A DNA stretch of 64,000 bases from Spirodela intermedia (lineage: Eukaryota; Streptophyta; Magnoliopsida; Alismatales; Araceae). The notes under the pieces were generated by a model. It was not told where the DNA came from. It saw nothing but the letters and a program-made list of their open reading frames with translations, and made no database searches. Position 1 is the stretch's first letter; the number at the start of each line of letters is the position of its first letter. The stretch spans positions 2,402,501 to 2,466,500 of the forward strand of contig LR746269.1 of the NCBI GenBank assembly GCA_902729315.2. The letters are read 5' to 3'. Shown one piece after another: positions 1-17,757 of this stretch. The translations under genes and the position numbers were made by a program.

Positions 1-218
1 AAATGAAGCGGGTTGAAAAGCTGAAATGGGAAAATAGAAAATAAGATGAAGGAGAATGAGACGTAAAATGGAGAATACAAATACTCATGTGCATAAAATT
101 TACAGAACTAAACTGTAACAAATAAAGTCATGTCTCTTTAGCATATAGTTCCGCATATTCATTATTAAGCATGAAAAATAAAACCAATGATATACAAGGG
201 TGCTCACGTCATCTCAAT

Positions 219-265
<47 letters not shown>

Positions 266-2789
266 TGCCATAATCTACAGCAATATCATGTAGACTCTAG
301 AAATCCAAATATCCCCTTCCTCATTACATCACAATCTTGCCCACTGTGACACCCTTTCACAAAAAAACGAGAATTCTATCAGCCGATCAGCACAAGCCTA
401 AATGCACGGTTATTTTGCTCATTCTAAATGGTCCTCAGATTTGCATGAAGGAAGAACCACATCATATTTTATGGTAATAACTAGAGAACTGAATTTATCC
501 ATTTCTGCCAGAAGGCGCCCAGTTGACTCCAACAAGTAAAATATCCTTGGGATTCTGGTGCCCACCGTAGAAAAAAAGAATGTGCTAAACGATTCGCAGG
601 AAGAGCTAATGCCAGATCTGTATTAAAAAAGGAACTCTTTAGGACCATATGATTCATATCTTCTTCCCCCTCACAATGCCTTCATGAAGCATTTTGTACC
701 ATCCAAAGGATGGCCTAATCCGTCACAATCAGAAATAAGACCATGTGAAATTAGATCATGATCCTTATTTTCACATGAGTTATGACTGCCATAATCTGAT
801 TTGTCATATGGTGCACTCCTCCATCATGAAGAGAGAGGTATGTTGGTTTAACAGTCAACAAACCCTCATTCCTACTTTGACAAGTCTAACCCAACATCTA
901 TATAATTTGAAAAAATAGCCCACATTCAGCAAGTAGAATAGGAATACCACTCTGAACCTTGATTTTGGATACATCATACACATTGATGTGGCCCTGCCCC
1001 TCCCCACCCCCAAAAAAAAAAAGAAGAAAAAAAGCCAGAAAGAAAAAGGCATCTTGAAGCTTCCAGTTCTTTTAAACGACCTTCAGAGATAAAAGTGGAA
1101 CATAAAAGACATAGAACATAGCATTAAGCTACCTTTAGAACTCTAGCTTTCCATACTTCTAACCAACGATAAAATTTGGTGACCAATATAAAGATCTAAT
1201 GATAATGGATAACCCTAGATATTTACCAACAACTAAGTTGTTCATATCCACATACTAATTTGTTCGTGACTTAACAAACCAAAATCTACAACCAGAGACT
1301 AGAACACATAGCTCAACTGTGTCAAGGCAATAATTAGGCTCCTACATAACTCAACACTAGGGAGGAATAATGCTGACAGCTGGAGAAGGGCTCACATCCC
1401 GTTGAGGAGAGAATAGAAATAATATAAGAATTTTGGACCTATGTCTATGGAGGGAAGGAGTTTGATACAACATGGGAGAAACAAAAATAGAATCTTCTTC
1501 ACGTTACCACTCAGCTTACAAGAACCAATCTTTGAAAATGACCCATGTGATGTATTTGCCTTCTTCATCCCTCACCCCCTCATCTCCATTTCATGGCGGG
1601 CGTTAGTCAGGACGGGTTGTAAAGCTACTCCGAAACCTCCCCAACATTCATGGGCACGTTGCTAGCCGTCTAGACAGCTACTAGATTGGTTTTGGACTGA
1701 GCACAACATGCCTAAGCCATAACACTCTGAGGCCCTTTAGGTCTCGAATCAACTAAATATGAATCTCAAGTGTAAAAAATGAAGCTTACGTAAGAAATTA
1801 TAGCATCATTCTTTATCTGATCACAAGATTCTTTTGATGGTAACTTAATTCATCCCTAAAAGAATGATTTTTAAAATGACGAGCAGCTAGCATTAATTCC
1901 AAAAGACCAAGGGCGATAGCTATCTTTGGGGTATTTTCTCAAAAAAAGAAGAGAGACATTCCGACCAAAATGAAATGACAACCATGGCTGCTTCTCATGT
2001 TCAAATGGCAGATCATGGAAAAGCGGCTCCTTCCTCCCACCAAAGAATGTCATAAGATGTCTGGTGTCCTTCTTGGCCCTATTGCCCCAACGCTTTCTTC
2101 TCTATCTAGTCGCACCTTTAAGAGCGGAGGAATTCATAAAAATTTTGTTTCTTCGCCAGATGGTGGCGTCTACGTATCAACCCATAGTCATTAACGAATG
2201 GTTCCAGTAAACCAGCTCCTCAAAGGTGACAGTTCTATACTGCTGGGCATCTAGCCTAACACACGTTTGGGCGTTAGCAATGAAAAAACTTCGCTCTGGT
2301 AGCTCTTGTGGTTTACTTTATTAAAATGTTGGCAAGACGTCGCACTTATGTTCGGTTCATACTAAATGCGAATAACTACTTAGAAACAAGGCTCATCGAA
2401 CCCGCTATGGCTCATGGAACGCCACCGCTGGTATGTCAAAATGCAAAGCCAAAGGGTACTCTCATCCTTAAAATGAATAATTCATTCCAAGATGTTACAA
2501 CGGAGAATTGAGGAGCACCTCTCCAAGCACGAGCACCGAAAATTCGGTGAAGGAAGGGATGTTCTTCTCGGAGGATGCGTCTACGGAAGAGTTAGTGAAC
2601 CTTAGGCCGAAAACAACTCCCAAGTGACGAGTTGTAATCGACGGGGGCTATGTCTGACGCTCGGGCGTCGAGCCCAAGCATTCCTGACTCGTTCCCTCGT
2701 GGAATCCAGTTGCCGAACAGCCGATGATATCCAACGGCGACTTCCTGATTTCAATCCCACGAAGATAAATCAACAAGCACGTTGCTTAC
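1..2789. other. No confident gene; possible downstream part of a minus-strand gene
   Basis: This stretch has only short open frames, without domain signatures on either strand. It is moderately AT-rich and becomes GC-rich after about 2500. If the candidate first exon at 2790-2885 is real, its gene would run leftward through here. I could not identify a convincing further exon. One minus-strand open stretch near 2507-2610 gives a low-complexity Ser/Leu-rich peptide that I do not recognise. Confidence 0.4.
221..260. repeat. (TA)n microsatellite
   Basis: About 40 bp of uninterrupted alternating T and A, as is common in plant intergenic or intronic DNA. Confidence 0.9.
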
Positions 2790-2885
2790 CGGTGATGGCG
2801 ACGTTAATACCGCAGCGGCGAATGAGGAGGCGGTGGAGCTCGGCGGCGAGCGTAGCCCGGGAGAAAAGTGGGGCCTGAGCTCCCG
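2790..2885 (-). other. Possible 5' exon with splice donor, minus strand
   Basis: On the minus strand a GC-rich block ends in a good plant donor (intron starts GTAAGC, complement of 2784-2789). It is preceded upstream by a TATA-like TTTATAT near 2908-2914. The frame that stays open up to the donor reads ...LAAELHRLLIRRCG... but has an upstream TGA TGA and no ATG. The exon is therefore either non-coding leader or the remnant of a coding exon. The GC content differs sharply from the AT-rich DNA on its right. I do not recognise a family. This is inference from composition and splice signals only. Confidence 0.25.
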
Positions 2886-3021
2886 TTTGATGTGGGCGGG
2901 ATGAGGATATAAACTGCCACGACGTTGGATGGAAATGGGCCGGGACTCATCAAAACGGTCCAATCTAAAAGTAAAAACTCACATTTTTTATGACTACCTT
3001 TTAAGTGGTACATCACCAGAA

Positions 3022-3042
3022 TCTCTCTCTCTCTCTCTCTCT
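3022..3042. repeat. (CT)n microsatellite
   Basis: A run of about ten CT units directly upstream (in minus-strand sense) of the candidate promoter/exon at 2790-2914. It is followed by AT-rich DNA up to about 4.7 kb. Confidence 0.8.
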
Positions 3043-4776
3043 TGACGATTATTTAATGTACCTTTAATTTAAATTAATTTATAAGATTTTTCAACATAAG
3101 GTTTAAAATTGGATTAACTAAAATTAAGTTAATGTGGTAAAGTATATGATATATGATAACATTATCCTTTAGGTGATCATAACTACAAAAAGAGGTTTAT
3201 AATCTATGATTATTCAGAAAATAGATATGTTAATCCATAATTATTCAAAAAAATTCAAGGTTTTGTAACCCACATAAGCTCCTTCCTTATTGAGTTTTAC
3301 AGGATAATAGTTGAAGTTATTTTAGAGGAGTTGTATATTGAATTAATTGAGTTTAAAGGATAAAAAAATGGTAATTAATTAATTAAGTTTTTGCAACCAT
3401 ACCCAAATTCACTCCCTATTTCACACCATCTATATGTCCCTAATTATAATCACAAATCATGGTTGATTCAAGGTTTATTGTAGTTAATCAAGAAAATTAA
3501 TTGCCCCACTTTCTCTTAGTGGTATGTGAAATTGTATTAATCTCATTTACTAAGTATATCCTACCAACATGGCTTCAAAAGATATCAATAAAATATTCCA
3601 ACATAGAGTCACATTCAATCTTTTTGGTTTTAGAGGGTTTGATCACTCAGAAGCTCAGCCCTTTCATATAGCAGCTTAACAAAAATTAAGTACATAGCAG
3701 TGTGTAATGTGGCCAATGATGCATAAGTGGGTTTCCTTAACCATCTAAATCTTAAGCATTCACTACTACGATCAACAACTTAAATTTACTTCATAAATTT
3801 CTAATTTGCTCAAAAAAGGAAAAAAACTAAACTGGTTAAGAGGTCCACCCTAGTCATGCATAGATAGTAGATATTAATCCACTAATGGTCTAATATCCAT
3901 AGATAGTAGTCATGCACATCCATGTTCTCTTGCTTAAAGATAATACATATCCCAATTATCACATAAATGATTTCTTGTTTAAACATCACACATATCTCAT
4001 TTATCTTGCCCCTTGTGTTAATTAATCCGCTTATCATCCAATATCCATGCATATTAGTTATATGCATCCATGTTTTCTTGATTAAAGATATTATATATCT
4101 CAATTATCTCATAAATGATTTCTTGTTTAAAGATCATATATATCCTAATTATCTTGCTTAAAGAACTGGCATGCCTTCAATTCATATACATTCAAAACGC
4201 AAAGCCTAAGAAATATGAAGCCCAAGCTATGCCACAACACCACCCACAACAGCCCTCTTTAAGCATGGATAATTTGCATGAGCCATCAAATACGATAAAG
4301 ATCAGTAAATGAATGGTATGTCGCCTTTTCAAATATTTTAACATAAAACATTGGTACTGAAAGCGTTATATCATCCAGTTCTTTGAGCCAATCAAACACC
4401 ACTGGAGGAACTCCAACACCCATCCATATGTAGCTAATTACCAAATATGGAAACCTGGTGATAAAATCATAGGTTGGGTAAAATCAGTATACAGAGGTGG
4501 GCAAAATCCCAGAGCTTCATGAGGAGCTGGCAATAAAGTTACCAACAAGTCATGGATCAGAGGATGATCCCCTCTAGTTTTACAACATTTTCAGCAGGGC
4601 TGCTACCTTGACGGAGTCAATGGAGTTGATAGGGTGCTTTCAATCATAGTAGTCTAAGTTTCTATCGTGAGGTGTCACACGGAGAGGAAAGTCAAACCTG
4701 ATGGTCAATGAGTACACCTTGCAGTCAGAAGATGAATCGGACAAAACCCACATAAATTATTTTTGCGGGGGCATCG
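3043..4776. other. AT-rich intergenic region downstream of the MAP kinase gene
   Basis: No gene is recognisable here. The region contains a diverged tandem duplication at about 3886-4160 (listed separately). The part nearest 4776 probably includes the 3' UTR of the minus-strand MAP kinase. Confidence 0.6.
3886..4165. repeat. Diverged tandem duplication, about 150-bp period
   Basis: Two direct copies share a segment with ATCCATGTTTTCTTG-like sequence, then TTAAAGATA, an AATTATC motif, and ATAAATGATTTCTTGTTTAAA. One copy lies at about 3903-3985 and the other at about 4054-4130. A third shorter echo (ATCTTGCTTAAAGAAC) follows at about 4150. The copies have drifted, so the duplication is not recent. 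Confidence 0.7.
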
Positions 4777-11267
<6,491 letters not shown>

Positions 11268-12158
11268 GCTCTGTAGAACGACTGACGAAACTCAGGAAAC
11301 CACAGCCAAGAGCTTGAAATAGAGAGAAAAAATCACCCAGCAAGCTCGTCTTGTGTTTTTGCCCAGAAATAGAAGCACGAAATCTGAACAGGAGCCGGTC
11401 AAAACTGAGAGAAACAGCACAGAATTAGGAGGGGACGTGATTGATTCTCGTCCAGAAAGAACTTTGGATTCTCTAAAAACGCACAGGACAAAGGAGAAGA
11501 ATGAATAGGAACTTGAGAAAGAGAAAGGGAGAAAGCGAGAGTATCTCGGCGACTCTTTCTGCGCGAGAGTACTGCCAGGGGAGAAGAGGAACCAACTAAT
11601 CAGCTTCCGTAGACTTGAGGGTAATCCCCGATCTTCTAGTATGGGAATCAGTCAGACGTTCATATTATCTCTGCAACCTGGGAAGGGCGCAAAAGCCCCA
11701 GGTTGAGGACTGCAACGACGACCACGCCTGGCCATCATTCCCGCCGCCAAGTTGGAGCACGAAAAGGAGAATACCCACGAGAAAACCAGGTCAAAGAGAA
11801 GCCGAGGTAGGGACAGCATGGAGGATCGCCCCGTTGACGAGGGAAATCCAAAGGTCGGGGAAGAGGAGAGAACCAGAGATGATCACAGCTCAGATAGCAG
11901 GAGAGTTGGATGGTGGCGATGATCCTGATCCTGACCTTCCTTGTGTGCTCGAATCCACCGGGCATCTTGAATGCCCAATTGGATACCCTGATGGGTCTGA
12001 GCCAGCAAGGGCTGCTCTCCCCGGAATCCCCCACCGCCTCCTCCCCCGCCGCCGCGATCAGAGACGACTCCCCGCCGCCGGCCGTGCCAGTGACGTTGCT
12101 GTTGGCGCTGCGACGTTGGAACCAGCGACGGACGCCATCCACGAGGGCTCCTCCCCCC

Positions 12159-12168
12159 ATATAAAGGT
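12159..12168 (+). promoter_or_regulatory. TATA-box-like element in a GC-rich block
   Basis: CATATAAAGG sits in otherwise GC-rich DNA. It is followed by a pyrimidine-rich leader-like stretch with a CT tract (12225-12244) and then ATG codons at 12315 and 12345. The layout resembles a plant core promoter plus 5' UTR. The inference rests on layout only. Confidence 0.35.
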
Positions 12169-12314
12169 GGAGATCAATCCTACAGCGCCGATCGACCGCA
12201 GCATTCCCCTTCTTCCCCCCCTCCTCTCTCTCTCTCTCTCTCTCCCCGCTCCGCTCCTCCTACTTTCTCTCCCCGGTCGGCATTTCCCCCTCCGATCGAG
12301 CTATCGTCCCTCGG

Positions 12315-12500
12315 ATGCCCTCCTTGCTGTATTTAGAAAGGCCGATGGCCTCGGAGAACGGGCCCGCGCCGCCGCCACCGGTCGTTGAAGCCCACGTCGT
12401 GCGGGGCGGACAGAGCAGCCGCTCCCGGGCGGGTCCCGCCAGGTGGCGACTTGGGAGCGGCGGCGGAGCCGGGATCCACGGCGGAGCTACGGCAGTGTAG
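12315..12500 (+). CDS. Candidate small protein, unrecognised
   Basis: An open frame of 61 codons plus stop starts at 12315, with an in-frame second ATG at 12345 in a good context (GCCGATGG). From the second ATG the product is about 51 aa: MASENGPAPPPPVVEA, then an Arg/Gly-rich part. A TATA-like box lies 150 bp upstream with a CT-rich leader between. I know of no matching family. Because the block is GC-rich, chance open frames are common and two longer frames exist on the other strand. It could equally be the first exon of a longer gene, a remnant, or non-coding. Confidence 0.25.
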   Translation: MPSLLYLERPMASENGPAPPPPVVEAHVVRGGQSSRSRAGPARWRLGSGGGAGIHGGATAV

Positions 12501-12890
12501 AAGAGAACCCGAACTAACCCCTCCGTTGACAACGAGTCCACGCCGTAAAGAATGCATTTTTCTATATATATTACCGCCTGGGCAGAGCTCATTCTCCTCC
12601 ATGGAAATGCATGGAGAGAAGGATCTCCATCAGTCGATATCCGATTGATTGTGAGAGGAAGAGATAAAGACAGGCGGAGAGAGAAATGAATAATTTAACG
12701 GCGAGAACCGCCGTCTGGAGGCCGACTCTGCGTGTCGACGAAGAGAAACGGCCCATCCCGGCGGGCGCCGCCATCCGGTCGTGATTCTCTCGAAATCCTA
12801 GGCAGGGATAACCGATTTTTATCGATTATTTCTGCGGACAGAAAAAAGAGAAAAACCCAGGGAATGCCAGCAGAAATCAATGAATCTTCG

Positions 12891-12894
<4 letters not shown>

Positions 12895-12921
<27 letters not shown>

Positions 12922-12922
12922 G
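12895..12922. repeat. (CT)n microsatellite
   Basis: Near-perfect CT repeat downstream of the SNARE gene, flanked by CG-rich CGCGAGCGAGCGAGC. Confidence 0.8.
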
Positions 12923-13237
12923 CGAGCGAGCGAGCTCATCGTTATTGGTGGGTAAGCACCAGTGGGTGAGCAGAGGACGAGAGCAGAAGCAGATCAGCGA
13001 GGGGGTGGGGTGGAGGATGAACCCTAAGAACACAATGAACACGACATCTTCTCGAATTAATTAATTTATACACAACAAATAAGGAACAAAAGAGACAGCC
13101 GACAACCGCAAACACATCGCCAACACCCGCCGCCACCGAGGTTCTGGCTGGGGATCCCCGCCGTCCTTCGTCTTCTTCCTGCTCCCACGGTGCATAGGTG
13201 GTGGTGGGGGGAGGGCTCTTGCTTTTGCCGGGGAAGT

Positions 13238-13520
13238 TCAAGCAGCTATCACTATTATCACTATGAGCAGGATCACTCCAAAGATCACCAGCAGCATGCA
13301 CGTCTGATTCAATCAACATCAACAGGCAACTTTAGATCCGATACAATAATATATATACATAGATATTAGAGAGAGAGGTAGGTGGGTAGGTGGGTAGAGA
13401 GAGGAGATGAAAAATGTGAACAAGTCCTAAAAAGGGGTTATTTTTTCCTTGTCGAATTTGATTCTAAATTCTCAAAAAATAGAGGGGGGGTAATTGATTA
13501 TTCAGTGGGTTATCAAAGAT

Positions 13521-13555
<35 letters not shown>

Positions 13556-16500
13556 GAGAGAGAGAGAGAGAGAGAGAGTTACCAGAGACGAATTGGACCT
13601 CTGGGTCTTGGAAGCTCTGGCCAGGTGGGACTTGGCCTGCGTGGTGGCGGCGTTGGTGCTCTCGATATTGGACTCGATATCATCTGAGAGATCCCAAGTA
13701 GTTTAGAAAGTCAGCCATGAAAAGCAGGAAGCCAGAGAGGAGTTTCATGGGGGGACGGAAGTCTTAAGCTCACCGATCAAGGTTCCCTGGTCGTTGACCA
13801 GAACAGCAAGGTCCTTGAAGATCTCATTAACCTCACCAATCTGCTGCTGGATCTCCTGAATCCCCTGCTCCCTCTCTTCGATTATGGCCTCGTTGAAGAC
13901 GATCTCATTGTCCAGCAGCAGCAGCTCTTGCCTAGAATCAAACCAAATTATGGGAAAAAATAAGAAAAAGAGAGCGAGGTTTCAGAGTTCAGAACACCAT
14001 ATGAACGTAAAAACATACAAATCCTACGCTCTATTTGATTATGTTCTTGGGTTGTAATGGAAACAATGCAAGTTCAGAGCGAAATATGAACATAAAATAT
14101 ATAAAAAAACACGCCTCACCTTCTGGATTCCACAAGGAGAGCACGCTGTTCAGGTGTTCTATCCGAACCTACATCGATCTCACTGGCAGTGTAGCTGCAT
14201 ATAAAGATCACTTTTTTCCTTATCTTACATTTTTTTTTGAAGGGGAACTATGAACGACATCCAGTAGACAGAAGTTCCAGATCTGACAAAGCAAATCAGA
14301 GTTGCTCAAAAGAAAGCTACCTCGATGGCAGCACTGTCTGGGGAACAAAGGGCGCATATGCTGTTTCCCTCTCAGCTGCAAGTCGTTGAGCCTTCTGAAA
14401 CTCTTTCAAAACTGCTTGAAAATCTTTAGCGAGCTTCGCATCAGCAATCTTCTTGCTGGCCTGAAGTCCAAGATCAACATCTGAACAAGCTTCAGTAACA
14501 CCATATATGATGGAACACAAGCCAATCGTAGACATATTCATCATGCAGTGTCGTAAAAAACGAGGGCGCTAAAGCTATAAACCCAGTAAACCAGCCCTCA
14601 CTTTTCTGACAGAGTAATTCCCTCAATAATTAAAAAGCTGTACAAATGTGGAGCAGCAAGGCTATAGAAATTCATACAGACAGAATATACAAAGATTTAC
14701 AGGCTTCTTGCAAGAACCATTGCATACAATTTTACTCAACATGGGGACATATATCTGCACAGGGATTATTTTTTTCTCTCTTCCGATATTCATAAATTTC
14801 CCTCATTTTTCACGTGTGCACTCACTTTGTCAACACTTAAAAGGCAGACAATACGAGATTGATGGTCTTTCCCGACGATCGGCTGCTGTGACTAATTGAC
14901 GAATATATACAAAGTTTAATTAAGAACAGGAATTCCTTGGTGGGCAGCAAAAATCAGATTTTTGGTAAATGTTTCCCACCAGGAAGCATAAAGAGATGAA
15001 ATATCTCTAATGAATGGTTAACAAAAAGCAGAGTCATCTAAACTAGCCCAAGCCAGCTCAATTTACTGTGCCATCTAAACAACTGATATACAGTAAGGTC
15101 ATCTAAGTGCATATACTGTAGTTTTCAAAAGACTTATGTTAATAGAGGGGGTTTGGGATATTGTGATGCAACCATTAAAATGCAATGAATATCCTGTTCA
15201 TATTCTCAAAAACTTGAAAGCACCGCAGGACCAAGAGCTGCCATTTTTATCAGATACACAAAACATCTAAGGTTATCAATATCATGTCCATATTCATTAA
15301 ACTCTGTTAGACAGTAAACGAATGTATTATCCACTATGTAAGGCCTTCAGGACATGTTACGATTGACAAAAATCATCAATCGAACTTTCATTTAACAATA
15401 AATATTCACACGCATTTTCTGTTGAAAAACATAGCAGAAAACTAGTTATTTCCAATATAAAATGCTTTTTTAAACGCGTTAGAATGGAAGCAGTACATTC
15501 AAAATGTCCCTGAAAGTATGAGAATCATCCTCATGATCCTAATAATATTTTATGCAGAAATGGGAACAGTCGCATGCCTCTAGCTCTCACCATCATTGAA
15601 CGAACTTGCATTAAATTACATTACCACAGAAAAACTACCACAAAGCAGTCATTTCTGTACACGAATAATTTAAACCTAGGGATTAATCCCTAAACTAATC
15701 AATAACACAATGATTTCCAAGTTTTTTTCTCTGACAAGCGTACAATTGTTCCAGCGATTCGACTAAAATTCATTATCATGTAACTCTTTTAGTTCAAATT
15801 ATTTTCCACGGCAGATAGTTGATATGATAGCCAAGAGGACAACTATAATGGTGCACTTACACTAACTTCAGCATTATGATCTGTTTCACTGGCTTGCTTA
15901 AGTTTAGCCGATGTATCCTTCACCAATTGTCCAATATGTAATCTTGTCTTATGCCTGCAATCAAGACAACTCATCAGCTTCATTTTTTTAAGCAAATATC
16001 ATTTCCTTGACAAAAATCGCTGAAAAGAACTTTTGCAAAATATACCATACTTTTTTTTACCGGAAATTAGAAATATGCATTAAAACTTAGGTGAAATGGA
16101 ATAATCTACTCTCCCAAAGACAGAAAGCTTAATTCAGAATGGACGGTAGCAAACTGGTAGATGGTCGAAAAAGAAAAATTCCAGGATGATTTCCATGTGC
16201 ATTAGATTCTTTCATAACAGAGCTTCAGGATTATGACAAGGCATTGATATATGTACTGATATTTGCTCTAGCATATTCCTCCAAGATTTTTTTTCATAGG
16301 AATCATTGGCTCTATCCTGAAGGGACTTGTCTTACAAAGGTCAAGGATAATTCAGCTGAAGTTAATGGAGAAAATAAGCAGATACGTTCAGCCATAATTA
16401 ATGTTAATCGGGCAGCCATCCTTCCAAAGAGAATATGTAGTTAGCCAGGTGATTGATGAAGATCCACCAGGTACTTAACGAGCATAAAAATAACAATAAA

Positions 16501-17002
16501 AAGTCAGACCTGTAGTGAAGAGCCAAATGGATTAAAGCATAATGGCGTTTCTTTCCCAGTCCTATTTGCCACGCTAAATACGCCAGAAAACTAATCTCCC
16601 GTCTTCAAATGATGAGAATCACAAAAAGGGTTTCAAGCCTAGGGGAAAATAGTTAACGAAGTACTCAAGATTTTTAGACCCAGAACCGGGAATTGTAAGG
16701 TTAAGACAGAACCGGGAATTCGACGAGAAAAACACAAAACGGACAAAAAACATAAAAACGCGGAAAAAATGGGAAGAGCAAAACAACAGATGAGGACGCG
16801 TCTCTCACAATTTCTCCCGGAGCTCTGGTGTGTCTTTGGGGGTCCCGAGCGTGTTCACGAGCCGCTGGAAGGTGGAGACAGCGGTGTTGATCTGGAAGAC
16901 GCCGGCAGCCACGGCCCGCGCCGGGTCATTCTTCCCGTTGATCAGCTCCCTCCTCCCTCCCGCCACCAGCGGCCGCCCGGACTCTAGATCTGCGAAGCTC
17001 AT
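13238..17002 (-). CDS. Syntaxin of plants, SYP2 type (Qa-SNARE)
   Basis: This Qa-SNARE drives membrane fusion at the prevacuolar compartment and vacuole (role known for SYP21/22/23). Seven exons (5' to 3'): 17002-16809, 15954-15861, 14460-14321, 14194-14120, 13931-13774, 13683-13583, 13303-13238. All phases agree, giving 275 aa, close to the family length of about 270. The N-terminal part reads [10 protein letters not shown], then [20 protein letters not shown] of the helical Habc region, continuing through [13 protein letters not shown]. The SNARE motif lies near residues 185-245 ([20 protein letters not shown]) with the central zero-layer Gln in VNDQG. The last 22 codons encode a tail anchor ([18 protein letters not shown]). 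The chosen start matches the conserved MSF. An in-frame ATG 16 codons upstream (17050) is also possible. The member within SYP2 cannot be assigned. Confidence 0.95.
13519..13579. repeat. (TA)n(GA)n compound microsatellite in the last SNARE intron
   Basis: About 30 bp of TA repeat followed by about 28 bp of GA repeat. It lies just inside the intron, next to the donor of the penultimate exon. Confidence 0.9.
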
Positions 17003-17213
17003 CTCCGCGATCCGAAATCCCCCCTCCCCCCGCCCCCCAACAACCCCCAATAGATCAACCCCCCTTCAGCGATACAAGGGGGCGAGCGTCCCTTCAGAGA
17101 CACCTTTCACCGCGTGAAATCTGCCGCAGCTCCAACCAAGGTGGTGGCCGATGACGAGAAATCCGGGGGGAAGCGTCCAAATTTAGGGCTTTCAGCCCCG
17201 TTCTATAGCGCCA

Positions 17214-17265
17214 GCGAGGGAGAGAGAGAAAGAGGAGAGGAGAGGTAGAGAGAGAGAGAGAGGGA
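17214..17265. repeat. GA-rich tract upstream of the SNARE start
   Basis: Imperfect GA repeats about 210-260 bp upstream of the SNARE ATG. On the coding strand this is a CT-rich leader, a common feature of plant 5' UTRs. Confidence 0.7.
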
Positions 17266-17672
17266 GGCTTTCGAACTACGGAGCAGAAGGGGAAAGCTCG
17301 TGGACCCGTGCAAGAAGGGACGGTGGCGGTGGGGGATCCAGATGCTTCTGACAGCCCGTCAAGGTCGACCGGGTGAATAACCGCCCGACCGAGTCGGCCA
17401 GACCGGACCGAATTGCCAGGAAAACGTGAGAAAAAATTAGAATAAAATATATTTCGACGATTCTCGTTAATCTCCTCTGCATTAAAATAGAATGATAATA
17501 AATAAATAAATACGAAAATAATCAATGAATCAATGGCGTGGATGAGCCCCGCCGGTGTGATCGCGGGCTTGGCCTGGAAACCTCATCTTGGCTCGTCACA
17601 ATTCCAAAGTAAGGGTCTTTATCTAGTTTTGGTTCATGATCTGCCTCAACGTCTCAAAACCCGGTTTTTGTT

Positions 17673-17677
17673 TCTCT

Positions 17678-17713
<36 letters not shown>

Positions 17714-17757
17714 CCCCTTCTCTCTCTTTCTCTCTCCCCCCCCTCTCTCTCTCTACT
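17673..17757. repeat. CT-rich microsatellite tract
   Basis: About 85 bp made of CT repeats interrupted by C runs and TTC, marking the transition from gene-proximal DNA into the AT-rich block. Confidence 0.85.

Larger units (their letters stand above)
11268..13237. other. Region between the MAP kinase 5' end and the SNARE 3' end
   Basis: The left part (11268-11620) is probably MAP kinase 5' UTR and promoter. The block 11.7-12.8 kb is strongly GC-rich and has long open frames on both strands because of composition. A plus-strand TATA box and a small open frame are listed separately. GA/CT tracts lie at about 12225-12244 and 12895-12922. Confidence 0.55.

Noticed and set aside
11615-12388. Open frame of 257 codons on the plus strand
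   Set aside because: It lies in a GC-rich block where all frames stay open, does not begin with ATG in the sequence I checked, shows no domain, and covers the probable MAP kinase promoter.
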